Source: JAVBSC01 sp031547305 (lineage in GTDB: Bacteria; Desulfobacterota; Desulfovibrionia; Desulfovibrionales; Desulfovibrionaceae). Taken from it: DNA of 51,867 bases. Under the pieces are notes generated by a model. It worked only from the letters and a program-made list of their open reading frames with translations. It ran no database searches and was not told the origin of the DNA. Within the stretch, counting starts at the first letter, position 1, and each line of letters starts with the position of its first letter. Position numbers and translations under genes: made by a program. The stretch is taken from the NCBI GenBank assembly GCA_031547305.1, contig JAVBSC010000045.1, positions 1 through 51,867 on the forward strand, given 5' to 3'. Shown here in pieces: positions 15,560 to 23,744 of this stretch.

Positions 15560-16288
15560 CTATCTGTCCGGCCGGGCGGATACCGGCGTGCCTTCGCCCC
15601 TGGCGTAGGCCACGGCCACTTTGGCCATGATCCGGTTGGGATCGATCAGGGGTACGGCATAGCGTTCCTCGGCCAAAATGACCGGAATTTCCGTGCAGCC
15701 CATGATCAGCGCCTGGGCGCCGCGTTCCGCCATGCGGTCCGAGACTGCCAGCAGCGCGGTCTTGGAAGGGCCGATTCTCCAGGTATGCTTAAAATCCAAG
15801 ATGGCCTTGATAATCGACTTCTCTTCATCAGGCAGGGGCGAAATCGGCTCCAGGCCGGCTTGAATCAGGTGGTCCTGAAACATATTGGTCCGCAAAGCGC
15901 CGGGGGAAGCCAGAATGCCCACCCGTTTGACTTCCGGCAGGGTCGCCTGCATTTCCGCCACGCATTCTTCAATGATGTGCAGGATGGGCACGGGCACGCC
16001 CTTTTGCACGTCCGCGTGGAACCAGTGCGAGGTATGCGAGCCGAAGATGAGAAAATCCGCTCCGGACCGGGCCAGCAGCAGGCAGCTTTCAATCATGGCC
16101 GGCACCGGGGAAGGGCCGTTATGCAAAATGGCGTCCTGGCGGCTGGGCATCTTGGGATTGTTGTCGATGAGGATGCGCAGATGCTCCTCGTTGTCCACGG
16201 CCGGGGTGGCCATGACGATCTTCTGGAATATGTCTATTGTGGCGTCCGGCCCCATGCCGCCCAAGATTCCGACGATTTTCTCCCGCAT
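15560..16288 (-). CDS. aspartate/glutamate racemase family protein with atypical first active-site residue
   Basis: Member of the cofactor-independent Asp/Glu racemase superfamily, 242 residues. It begins KIVGILGGMGPDAT, and the second catalytic cysteine is present in MGCTE at about residue 198. The first catalytic motif, usually PCNTAH, reads GSHTSH here, with serine 84 in place of cysteine. In the E. coli YgeA enzyme a threonine replaces this cysteine, so activity on one enantiomer only, or on another amino acid, is possible. ATG 16288 is behind CGGAGGA. It lies downstream of the symporter gene on the same strand, separated by a terminator. Confidence 0.8.
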   Translation of the reverse strand: MREKIVGILGGMGPDATIDIFQKIVMATPAVDNEEHLRILIDNNPKMPSRQDAILHNGPSPVPAMIESCLLLARSGADFLIFGSHTSHWFHADVQKGVPVPILHIIEECVAEMQATLPEVKRVGILASPGALRTNMFQDHLIQAGLEPISPLPDEEKSIIKAILDFKHTWRIGPSKTALLAVSDRMAERGAQALIMGCTEIPVILAEERYAVPLIDPNRIMAKVAVAYARGEGTPVSARPDR

Positions 16289-16312
16289 GGCGTTCCTCCG
16301 AATATTGAATTG

Positions 16313-16351
16313 AAAACCCCCGGACGGCGGCTGTGGCGCGCCGCCCGGGGG
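16313..16351 (-). terminator. intrinsic terminator between symporter and racemase genes
   Basis: Leftward transcripts form a 13-bp GC-rich stem (CCCCCGG/CCGGGGG plus CGGCG/CGCCG, one wobble pair between) with a 9-base loop, followed by UUUU (16316-16313). It ends the symporter transcript, perhaps partially, so the racemase could be expressed by readthrough. Confidence 0.75.
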
Positions 16352-16382
16352 CCGGTCATTTTAGATCTTGCGGGAGCAAGGG

Positions 16383-17693
16383 TCAGCTCGGCTGGGCCTG
16401 GCCCGCCTTGATCTCGCCGTTTTCAACAGGAGCGGCGTCCCAGTAGGGGGAGGTCTTGCGGTCGAACATTTTTTCCGAACCGCCAATCACGAACACGCCC
16501 ACCACGTCGCCCAGAACGTTCATGGTGGTCAGGCCGTAGTCCATAATCCGGAACACGCCCATAAGCAGGGCGATGACTTCCAGAGGATAGCCCAGGGCGG
16601 ACAGGAATATGGTGGAAGCGATGAAGATGCCGCCGGGGATGCCGGGGCTGCCCATAACCAGGATGACGCCCAGAAAGACCACTTTGGCCAGTTCGAAGAA
16701 GTCCATGGGCAGGCCGTAAATCTGGCAGGTGAAAACCGCCAGAAGGCCCATCCAGATGGCGTTTCCGTCCGAGTTCATGGTGGCGCCCAGCGGCAGGCCG
16801 AAGCCCACGAGCTTGGGCGGCAGGCCCAGCTTGTTTTCCGCCACTTCCATTTCCACCGGCAGGGAAGCCTGGCTGCTGCAAGTGGTCAGGGCCGTGGTCC
16901 AGATAGGCATGGTCTTTTTAAGGAATTCGCCGGGACGTACCCGGACGGCGATATACAACGCGACGAAGTAAACCAGGCAAAGCTGCAGGATAACAGCCAC
17001 ATAGGTCGCCAGGGTAAACTTGCCGAGAGCGCCGAAGACCGAGGTGCCGAACTTGGCCACGGTAACGATGGTAAGGGCGGCAATGCCGTAAGGGGCAAAG
17101 CCCATGACCACCATTATCAGGCGGAGCATCATCTTGGCCAGGGTGCTGAACCAGCCGCTGACGCGCTCTTGTTCCTCGCGCGGCAGGTTGAGGATGGCCA
17201 CGCCCAGGAAGATGGCGAACACGATGACCTGGACCAGCTTGCCGGTGGACATGGCCTCAAGGCCGTTGACCGGAATAAAGTCCAGCAGGGTGGAAGCGAA
17301 GGTGGGAGACGCTCCGGCGGCCTTGGGGGCCGCGGCGTCCGCCGGAACGGTCACGCCAACGCCCGGCTCGAATATAAAGCCCATGAGTATGCCCCAGACG
17401 GCGGCCACGCTCATGGTGAAAAGATAGTAGCACAGCAGCTTGCCGCCCACCTTGCCGAAACTGGAGGCGTCTTTCATCTGGGCGATGCCGGACACGATGT
17501 TGAAGAAAATCAGCGGGACGACACCCATGCGCAAAAGGCGCATGAACAGATCGCCGACGGCCTGGCAGACGCCGACAACGCCAGCGACGGTCTCTTTATT
17601 GTCCGGCGCCATGAAATCGAGAATCAGCCCGACGACCAGGCCGACCACCATGCCGACGACTATCTTTGTACCCAACCCCATTTTTTTGGTCAT
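16383..17693 (-). CDS. dicarboxylate/amino acid:cation symporter (DAACS family), altered binding site
   Basis: Inner-membrane sodium- or proton-coupled carrier of the GltP/DctA/GltPh family, 436 residues with eight predicted membrane helices and two re-entrant loops. The first hairpin loop has the serine-rich motif CSSQASLP. The helix 7 motif, usually NMDGT, reads NSDGN near residue 308. In helix 8 the canonical D-x-x-R-T-x-x-N-V-x-G-D reads DYGLTTMNVLGD, so the arginine that holds the side-chain carboxylate of Asp/Glu (Arg397 of GltPh) is leucine. A neutral amino acid or another substrate is therefore more likely than glutamate. Confidence 0.9.
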   Translation of the reverse strand: MTKKMGLGTKIVVGMVVGLVVGLILDFMAPDNKETVAGVVGVCQAVGDLFMRLLRMGVVPLIFFNIVSGIAQMKDASSFGKVGGKLLCYYLFTMSVAAVWGILMGFIFEPGVGVTVPADAAAPKAAGASPTFASTLLDFIPVNGLEAMSTGKLVQVIVFAIFLGVAILNLPREEQERVSGWFSTLAKMMLRLIMVVMGFAPYGIAALTIVTVAKFGTSVFGALGKFTLATYVAVILQLCLVYFVALYIAVRVRPGEFLKKTMPIWTTALTTCSSQASLPVEMEVAENKLGLPPKLVGFGLPLGATMNSDGNAIWMGLLAVFTCQIYGLPMDFFELAKVVFLGVILVMGSPGIPGGIFIASTIFLSALGYPLEVIALLMGVFRIMDYGLTTMNVLGDVVGVFVIGGSEKMFDRKTSPYWDAAPVENGEIKAGQAQPS

Positions 17694-17828
17694 ACACTCC
17701 TCCAGCGCTGCGTGTTGTTCCTGTTACAATCAACCTTTAGCCCATCCGCCAGTTTGACTGTCTTCGCCAATTCCACTTGGTGAAAAAATTCAAAAATTCC
17801 CGACTGTAACGCAAGTATCTTCCCGATA

Positions 17829-17869
17829 ATTGTTCACGGAAACAATATGTGAAAATAAAGCTGAGTCAA
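17829..17869 (-). promoter_or_regulatory. probable promoter and operator of the symporter gene
   Basis: Read leftward, TTGACT (17869-17864), a 16-bp spacer and TATTGT (17847-17842) form a sigma-70-like promoter about 150 bases before the symporter start. An inverted repeat ATTGTT-CACGGA-AACAAT (17829-17846) overlaps the -10 box and could bind a repressor. An AT-rich stretch (17870-17935) lies just upstream. Confidence 0.45.
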
Positions 17870-17997
17870 CAACTAATTATATTAATATATTTTATTATGT
17901 TATAGCTATTTTTCAGCTATTTTCGCATAGAAACGCGTGCTGAGCACACCAGTTTGGAGATTTTGCATTATATTCAGAAAATAAAACCCGCTCATCC

Positions 17998-18032
17998 GGA
18001 AGTCATTTCTAATTCACTACGGAATGACTTCC
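17998..18032. repeat. 10-bp inverted repeat in gene-free region
   Basis: GGAAGTCATT (17998-18007) and AATGACTTCC (18023-18032) are perfect inverted copies around 15 bases. No T-run flanks either side. The gene-free stretch 17694-18213 otherwise holds the symporter promoter region, AT-rich DNA and the terminator at 18157-18193. Confidence 0.4.
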
Positions 18033-18156
18033 AGCGCCGGGCAGTGGTCCGGCGGCTGAGGTAGCCGCGTTTGCTATTTTCCCTAAAATGCGTTTTATGA
18101 ATGCGACACTGAACACCAAGATCATTCTTACTTTGAAACAGTGGCTCAACAGTGAA

Positions 18157-18193
18157 AAGGCCTGGATTCCGGTGTCACGGGAATCCAGGCCTT
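18157..18193 (-). terminator. intrinsic terminator of the SPFH gene
   Basis: A perfect 14-bp stem, AAGGCCTGGATTCC (18157-18170) with its complement at 18180-18193, and a 9-base loop. It lies about 20 bases beyond the SPFH stop. A short U-run (UUUU) follows in the leftward direction; rightward, UUCAUUCUUU follows, so it may act both ways. Confidence 0.75.
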
Positions 18194-18213
18194 CATTCTT
18201 TATGTTGTAGCCG

Positions 18214-19602
18214 CTATTTCGGCCTGGCGCCGGCGGTTTGGCCCATATCCATGTCCAGGGCCAGATCCTTGGCCGCCTTGATGGATAAAAACTCCATCAT
18301 GGTCATGGCCGCGTTGCCCTGCCCATTGGCCTGGCCGCCCGCCTGCCCGCCGGTGACGATCTGCGGCACCCAGGCGCCCTGGTAGGCCGCGATGGCCGCG
18401 GTGAATTTGTCCACGGCGTACTTGTAGGCTTCCAGCTTCTGAGCCAGCGCGCCATCCGCCTCCATAACCTTGCGCTTGTATGTGGCGTCCGCTTCGGCCC
18501 GCAGAATCTGGGCGTCCTTGTACAGGCCGGCGGTCACCTTTTCCTGCTCCGCCACCTCGCGCTTCTTGTTGGCCTCGATCACGGCCACTTCCTTGTCCCG
18601 GTCCGCCTCAATGCGCTGGATAGTGGCGATTTTACGCGCGTTTTCCGTTTCTTCCGCCGCTCTGGTCTTGGCCCGCCATTCCGCCGTGGCCGCGTCCGCC
18701 TTGCCTTTTTCCTCGGCGGTCTTTCTGTCCTGCTCCGCCTTTTTTGCGTTCAGCGTGGCCACCTGAATGTCCGAAGCCGCCGCGAACAGGGCGTCCACAC
18801 GTTGCTGCACCTTGGGCGAATAGGAAATATTGTTGGTGGTGAAGTTGGACAGGGTTATGCCGTACTTGGAGAGCACGGATTCCTCCTGGCGCTTCAGGCC
18901 GCCCGGCGAACCGGAGTCCTTGATGGGCTCCGCCTGCTTGATGGTCTTTTTCTCCTTGGTGAACTCGTCCTCCATGATGATGTCCCTGGTAATCACGTCG
19001 TACAGGCCGTTTCTGGCCTGATCTTCAATGACTTTCGGCAGATCCGCCCGGCGGGACATAAAGCTGTCGATGGAGGACATCAGCGGGCCGGACATATAGA
19101 TGGAGCGCTCCACGGTCTTTTCAATCAACCCTCTTTTGACGTTGTCATGACCGTAGAACATCTTGTGCAGCACTTCCATCTTTTTCACTTCAAGCGGGTA
19201 CTCATAGCGAATGGAGCCGCTGATCCAGGCCTCGCCGCCATCGTTGAAAGTGATTTTGAGGGAATCGTCCTGAGCCGGGTTATAATAGCGTACCTGGCTG
19301 GTATCGTTGGGGTCCACGGGCTGGTTGAACTCAAAAACGCCGGCCCTTGGGTAAAGCGTGACTTTGCCGAATTTTTGTAACTTCAGGCCCGGCTCCGTGT
19401 ACACGGTCAACTCGCCGTCAATGGGCGACTGGATCACGCAGATGAATCCGGCCGGCACGTTTTCAAACATGCCCACGCAGGAAATGCCGCAGCCGGCCAG
19501 GATAAGCAGAATAAGCAGCCAGCCGAGCATTCTCCTCATGCCCGCCGGCACGCCTTTTTTCTCTCCGGCGGGGCGCTGCACCGCCAGTTCCGTATTACTC
19601 AT
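18214..19602 (-). CDS. SPFH/band 7 domain membrane protein
   Basis: Flotillin/stomatin-like protein of 462 residues. A single membrane helix (about 25-45, MLGWLLILLILAGCGISCVG) is followed by the SPFH domain (about 48-270). A long lysine/glutamate/alanine-rich coiled coil comes next (about 280-400) and a glycine/glutamine-rich C-terminus (GGQAGGQANGQGN). Such proteins assemble into large oligomers organising membrane microdomains or guarding proteases; the specific role here is unknown. The cysteines in the helix (CGISC) are not a clear lipobox. It appears monocistronic, with a terminator directly behind it and a structured region upstream. Confidence 0.85.
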   Translation of the reverse strand: MSNTELAVQRPAGEKKGVPAGMRRMLGWLLILLILAGCGISCVGMFENVPAGFICVIQSPIDGELTVYTEPGLKLQKFGKVTLYPRAGVFEFNQPVDPNDTSQVRYYNPAQDDSLKITFNDGGEAWISGSIRYEYPLEVKKMEVLHKMFYGHDNVKRGLIEKTVERSIYMSGPLMSSIDSFMSRRADLPKVIEDQARNGLYDVITRDIIMEDEFTKEKKTIKQAEPIKDSGSPGGLKRQEESVLSKYGITLSNFTTNNISYSPKVQQRVDALFAAASDIQVATLNAKKAEQDRKTAEEKGKADAATAEWRAKTRAAEETENARKIATIQRIEADRDKEVAVIEANKKREVAEQEKVTAGLYKDAQILRAEADATYKRKVMEADGALAQKLEAYKYAVDKFTAAIAAYQGAWVPQIVTGGQAGGQANGQGNAAMTMMEFLSIKAAKDLALDMDMGQTAGARPK

Positions 19603-19656
19603 TTTCCCCCCGATATTTCAGTGAAGTGTTCAAATTACAGCCCGCCGCCGGACCTT

Positions 19657-19779
19657 GGAACATATTCATTTTGAGATTGGCGCTTAACGGCTGAAAGCCG
19701 GCCCAAGCCAATCCCGCGCAAGGATTTACCGGCAAATCCTTGCGGAACGGATGAATATTTTCAACGTTAATCCACTCTA
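19657..19779. repeat. cloverleaf-like structured intergenic element, divergent member of a dispersed family
   Basis: An outer stem ATATTCAT (19662-19669) with ATGAATAT (19751-19758) encloses two stems: GATTGGC (19675-19681) with GCCAATC (19707-19713), and CGCAAGGATTT (19717-19727) with AAATCCTTGCG (19734-19744). Its left end matches the head of the elements at 30681 and 40737 (CATATTC..TTTGAGATT). Its right end is ACTCTAG, like the TGCTCTAG of the 34331 element. No U-tract follows the hairpins. Confidence 0.5.
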
Positions 19780-19902
19780 GCGTTTGCGCCGGAACATCCA
19801 GAACAGTTCGTATTTTGGATTGATCAGCGGTAGAGCCAAATTCAGAATAAGAACAACGGCCAGAACGAAAAAAAACAGGTCAAGAATCAGGTTCACCAAC
19901 AT
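19777..19902 (-). CDS. small single-helix membrane protein
   Basis: Possible 41-residue protein: MLVNLILDLFFFVLAVVLIL forms one hydrophobic helix, followed by NPKYELFWMFRRKR, a positively charged cytoplasmic end. GGGGGAG lies nine bases before ATG 19902. The same frame is open to 20100, but that extension would cross the rpoD terminator and is rejected. Its TAG stop coincides with the end of the cloverleaf element. No family recognised. Confidence 0.5.
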   Translation of the reverse strand: MLVNLILDLFFFVLAVVLILNLALPLINPKYELFWMFRRKR

Positions 19903-20005
19903 TGTCCAGTACTCCCCCAGGCGGCTGCCCAGGCTTATGCCGGCCCGCCGCCCACCGAAATAACCCAACAAAGGAGTTATTGTAAAGCGTTGTCTGCACG
20001 CCCGC

Positions 20006-20043
20006 AAAAAAGCCGGCCCGCCCTGTGCCGAACAGGGCGGGCC
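20006..20043 (-). terminator. intrinsic terminator of the rpoD operon
   Basis: GGCCCGCCCTGT (20015-20026) and its complement (20032-20043) make a perfect 12-bp stem with a 5-base loop. It is followed leftward by six U residues (A-run 20006-20011). It lies about 155 bases beyond the rpoD stop. Confidence 0.85.
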
Positions 20044-20198
20044 CTTAAGATAAGGCTGCTTGCGACTGTCATCGCTATAAAAAAGTCTGGCCGGACGCAA
20101 GGAACCGGCCGCATATCCAAGGGGCCGGGGGAAATCATTTCCCCCGGCGGGGTCTGGGGAGTGTCCCGGAATCTAGGCCACAGCGAGGTCCAGCAAAT

Positions 20199-21971
20199 TT
20201 AACTTTCGTAATATGTCCGCAGGGTCTGGCTGCGCACTGGGTGGCGGAGCTTGCGCAGGGCCTTGGCTTCAATCTGGCGGATGCGCTCGCGGGTGACGTT
20301 AAAAAGCTTGCCAACTTCTTCCAGAGTATGATCGCTCTTTTCGCCGATGCCGAAGCGCTTGCGCAGCACCTGCTCCTCGCGCGGAGTAAGATCGGCCAGC
20401 ACGCTGGCGATCTGCTCGGAAAGCTTGGTGTTGACCACTTCCTCGGCCGGGGCCACGGCTTTTTTATCCTCAATGAAATCGCCCAGGCTGGAATCTTCCT
20501 CGTCGCCGATGGGAGTTTCCAAGGAAATGGGCTCCTTGGCGATTTTCAGGACTTTCTTGACCTTGTCTATGGGGTAATCCATGCGCTCGGCGATTTCCTC
20601 CGGCGTGGGATCCCGGCCCAGTTCCTGCACCAGGTAGCGCGAGGTGCGGATGAGCTTGTTGATGGTTTCAATCATATGCACTGGTATGCGGATGGTCCGG
20701 GCCTGGTCCGCGATGGCACGGGTGATGGCCTGGCGGATCCACCAGGTGGCGTAAGTGGAAAACTTGTAGCCGCGCTGGTACTCAAACTTGTCCACAGCCT
20801 TCATCAGGCCGATGTTGCCTTCCTGGATGAGATCCAGGAACTGCAGGCCGCGGTTGGTGTATTTTTTGGCAATGGAAACCACCAGGCGCAGGTTGGAGCG
20901 GATCAGTTCCTGCTTGGCGCGCATGGCCGCCGTGTTGCCGCGCTTGATGCGCCAGAGCACTTCTTCCAGGTCCGTGACGTTGTGGCAGCATTTTTCCTGC
21001 AGGCGCGAAAGGATTTCTATTTTACCCAGGATCATTTCCTTAAAGGAAAAAAGCTCCTCAATGGTCAGGTTCAGGCTTTCCGCGGCCAGGACCGGGTTGA
21101 TGGAGCGCTCGTCCAGGCGGTTGAAGATCTCCATGATTTCCAGTTGGGTCTTGCCTGTGGACAGGATGTAGGCGGAGAGATCCCGCTGGCAGTTGTGCAT
21201 CTGGCGCACGTAGTCTTCCACGGTTTCAATGATCCGGTCGATCAGGGTTTTTTCCAGCTTGATGTCGCGCAGGCGCACGACGATCTCGTCCTTGAAGTTG
21301 ACGATGTCCTTTTGCAGGGCGGTGACCCGGCGCTCCAAGGTGCAGCATTCATCCAGGCGGGTGTAAATCTTGCGCTTCTTCTTGAAGGTGGCCTTGACCT
21401 CGTCCAGCAGGAAAATGACCCTCTGTCGCTGATTCATTTCGTCTTCGCTGGGATCGTCTTCCTCAATGGTTTTGACCACATCCTTGAGCTTGATGCGGTT
21501 CTGCTTGAGATCCTCGCCCACGTTGACCAGTTCTTCCACGGCCACCGGCACTTCCACCAGAGCGTACAAAACGTCCTGCTCGCCGTTTTCGATCTTTTTG
21601 GCGATCAGGACTTCGCCTTCGCGATCCAGAAGAGGCACGGCGCCCATTTCGCGCAGGTACATGCGCACCGGGTCCGTGCTGCGTGAGGAATAATCCGCGC
21701 TCTCCTCCTCTTCCACCAGATCCAGGGGGCCGTCGCCCACCGGCTCGTCTTCCGGTTCGCCGGCGGAAACGCTGAGCTTCTTTCCGTCTTTTTCGGAATC
21801 CACAATGGCTATTTCCAACTGGTCGAAAATGCCGATTATTTCTTCCATCTGTTCAGGGGAGCTGGCTTCGGACGGCAGGGCTTTGTTGACCTCGTCAAAG
21901 GTCAAAAAGCCAAGAGCTTTGCCTTTGGCTATAAGCACTTTGATCTGCTGGATATCTTTAATATTCCCCAT
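20199..21971 (-). CDS. rpoD: RNA polymerase primary sigma factor (sigma-70)
   Basis: Housekeeping sigma factor of 590 residues. Region 1.1 lies at the N-terminus (IKVLIAKGKALGFLTFDEVN), then an acidic linker and region 1.2 (DPVRMYLREMG). Region 2.3-2.4 is YKFSTYATWWIRQAITRAIA, region 3 follows, and region 4.2 is VTRERIRQIEAKALRKL near the C-terminus. The non-conserved region between 1.2 and 2 is present, as in proteobacterial RpoD. It is the last gene of the S21-primase-sigma operon, 12 bases after dnaG, with a strong terminator behind it. Confidence 0.98.
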   Translation of the reverse strand: MGNIKDIQQIKVLIAKGKALGFLTFDEVNKALPSEASSPEQMEEIIGIFDQLEIAIVDSEKDGKKLSVSAGEPEDEPVGDGPLDLVEEEESADYSSRSTDPVRMYLREMGAVPLLDREGEVLIAKKIENGEQDVLYALVEVPVAVEELVNVGEDLKQNRIKLKDVVKTIEEDDPSEDEMNQRQRVIFLLDEVKATFKKKRKIYTRLDECCTLERRVTALQKDIVNFKDEIVVRLRDIKLEKTLIDRIIETVEDYVRQMHNCQRDLSAYILSTGKTQLEIMEIFNRLDERSINPVLAAESLNLTIEELFSFKEMILGKIEILSRLQEKCCHNVTDLEEVLWRIKRGNTAAMRAKQELIRSNLRLVVSIAKKYTNRGLQFLDLIQEGNIGLMKAVDKFEYQRGYKFSTYATWWIRQAITRAIADQARTIRIPVHMIETINKLIRTSRYLVQELGRDPTPEEIAERMDYPIDKVKKVLKIAKEPISLETPIGDEEDSSLGDFIEDKKAVAPAEEVVNTKLSEQIASVLADLTPREEQVLRKRFGIGEKSDHTLEEVGKLFNVTRERIRQIEAKALRKLRHPVRSQTLRTYYES

Positions 21972-21983
21972 TACTTTTCTCCG

Positions 21984-23744
21984 TTATTCGGATTCGGAAC
22001 CAGGCTGCTGCGCGCGCAGCTTGGCCTGCACAGCCCGCAAAAGTTCCATCTCATTACCCCCGGCCCGGCCTGAATGCAATATGGCCTGCTGCCAGGATTT
22101 ACTCTGCTGCTTAAAATAAAACCGCTGGATCCAGGCGCTTATTTCCGCGAATTCCTCCTCTTCCCGGCCTGGCGGCGGGGCGTCGAAATCACGGTTACGG
22201 GTCCAGAAGGCTCTCTCTTTATCGTCCAGTTTATGCAAAATCTCAGAGGCGGAATACTCCGGAGCGCAGGATTTTATATTTTCCAGCAGGCTCCGGTAAA
22301 AAGGATCGCCAAAAAGCATGTCCGCGCCCAAAGCTTCCAGGCGGGGAAAATACTGCGGGCAGCGGACCAGGAACAGCATCAAGCGCTGTTCCGCTTCGCC
22401 AAGATTTTGCGGCACGGCCGCCTGTTCCCGCCCGCCATCTTCCGGCCCGGCCTGGGCCGGCCGGGCGCTCCGCTCCGTGGCCGAGCGGCGCAGTTCACTC
22501 TCGTCCAGGCCAAGGCCCCGGCTCAAATCCGTAATATAGCGGGAGAGCAGCTCTTTTTGCTCCACGGCCCGCAAAAATTCCCTGGACCACTCCAGGTGCT
22601 CGCGCGGGGCGAAATCCCGGTTCAGAGTCCGGATGCAAAAATCCAGACCGTCCGGGGCCATCCGCCGCAAAGCCTCAAAAGCTTCCGTCCCTTTGCCGTG
22701 CAGCAGGCTGTCTATGTCCTCGCCGTCCGGCAAAAGCGTCACCCGGCAGCGCAAGCCTTTGGCCAGAATCATCTGGCAACCGCGCATGGCCGCCTTGCGG
22801 CCCGGACCGTCGCCGTCAAAAAGCAGCTCAAAATCCGAACAGAACCCGGCCAGCCGGTGTACCTGCTCCTGGGTGAGGGCCGTGCCCAGAACTCCGCAGG
22901 CGTTTTTGTAGCCGAACTGGTGCAGGGTCAGAACATCCATGTACCCTTCGGTCAGCAGCGCGCTCTTGGCGATGCTGATGGCCCGGCGGGCCTGAAACAG
23001 GCCGTAGAGGTTGTCGCCCTTCTTATAGATGGGCGAATCCGAGCTGTTGATGTATTTGGCCGCGTCCTCTCCGCCGATGATCCGGCCGCCGAAGGCAATG
23101 ATCTGGCCGGACAGGTTTTTGATCGGGAACATCAGCCGGCCGCGGAATCTATCGTAATACGATCCGCGTTCGCTGCGGCTGAGCAGCCCGGCCCTGGCGC
23201 CGTCCTCCTGGCTGAAGCCGGAACGGGTCAGGGTGTTGGACAAGCCGCTCCATTCATCCGTGCTCCAGCCCAGTTCAAAAGTTTCGATTATTTCCGGGGC
23301 GATCAACCGCTTCTCGATATACTCCCGGCATTTCGCTCCTGACTCGCCATGCAGCGCGCGCTGAAAATACGTTCTGGCCAGCTCGTGCATTTTGACGGCG
23401 GCCTGGCGAAAATCGCGATCCTCTTTAGCTTTGGGGTTTTCCCGAAAGTTTTTCAGTTCCACCCCGGCTTCTTCGGCCAGTTGAATCAGGCTTTCCTTAA
23501 AATCCAACCCGTTGATCCGGCCGTAAAAATGAAAAATATCGCCGGAGGCCTGGCAACCGAAGCAATAAAAAACCCCGCGCTGCTCGTCCACGGAAAAAGA
23601 CGGCTTGGTCTCCTGATGAAAAGGACAAGGAGCCACCCAACGGCTGCCCGCCCGCTGCAACTGCACGTAGCGCCGCACGATATCCAGAATATTCAGGCGG
23701 GCTTTTACTTCTTCCACCGCCGAGGAGGAAAATCCCCTGGCCAT
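21984..23744 (-). CDS. dnaG: DNA primase
   Basis: Makes RNA primers at the replication fork with the replicative helicase. The CHC2 zinc site is C40, H43, C61, C64 (APCPFHQETKPSF, FYCFGC). The TOPRIM domain includes LTEGYMDVL near residue 265 and the acidic DGDGPGRKAA. The C-terminal helicase-binding region is less conserved. 586 residues, the family size. Its ATG overlaps the mutS2 stop by one base, so the genes are coupled. Confidence 0.97.
   Translation of the reverse strand: MARGFSSSAVEEVKARLNILDIVRRYVQLQRAGSRWVAPCPFHQETKPSFSVDEQRGVFYCFGCQASGDIFHFYGRINGLDFKESLIQLAEEAGVELKNFRENPKAKEDRDFRQAAVKMHELARTYFQRALHGESGAKCREYIEKRLIAPEIIETFELGWSTDEWSGLSNTLTRSGFSQEDGARAGLLSRSERGSYYDRFRGRLMFPIKNLSGQIIAFGGRIIGGEDAAKYINSSDSPIYKKGDNLYGLFQARRAISIAKSALLTEGYMDVLTLHQFGYKNACGVLGTALTQEQVHRLAGFCSDFELLFDGDGPGRKAAMRGCQMILAKGLRCRVTLLPDGEDIDSLLHGKGTEAFEALRRMAPDGLDFCIRTLNRDFAPREHLEWSREFLRAVEQKELLSRYITDLSRGLGLDESELRRSATERSARPAQAGPEDGGREQAAVPQNLGEAEQRLMLFLVRCPQYFPRLEALGADMLFGDPFYRSLLENIKSCAPEYSASEILHKLDDKERAFWTRNRDFDAPPPGREEEEFAEISAWIQRFYFKQQSKSWQQAILHSGRAGGNEMELLRAVQAKLRAQQPGSESE

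Noticed and set aside
16368..17783. 471-codon open frame on the + strand
   Set aside because: Antisense to the symporter; its Gly/His/Asp-rich composition is typical of a shadow frame.
19903..20100. N-terminal extension of the small membrane gene to a start at 20100
   Set aside because: It would cross the strong rpoD terminator hairpin and its U-run, and the added residues are low in coding character.
20241..21686. 481-codon open frame on the + strand
   Set aside because: Antisense to rpoD; no family features.
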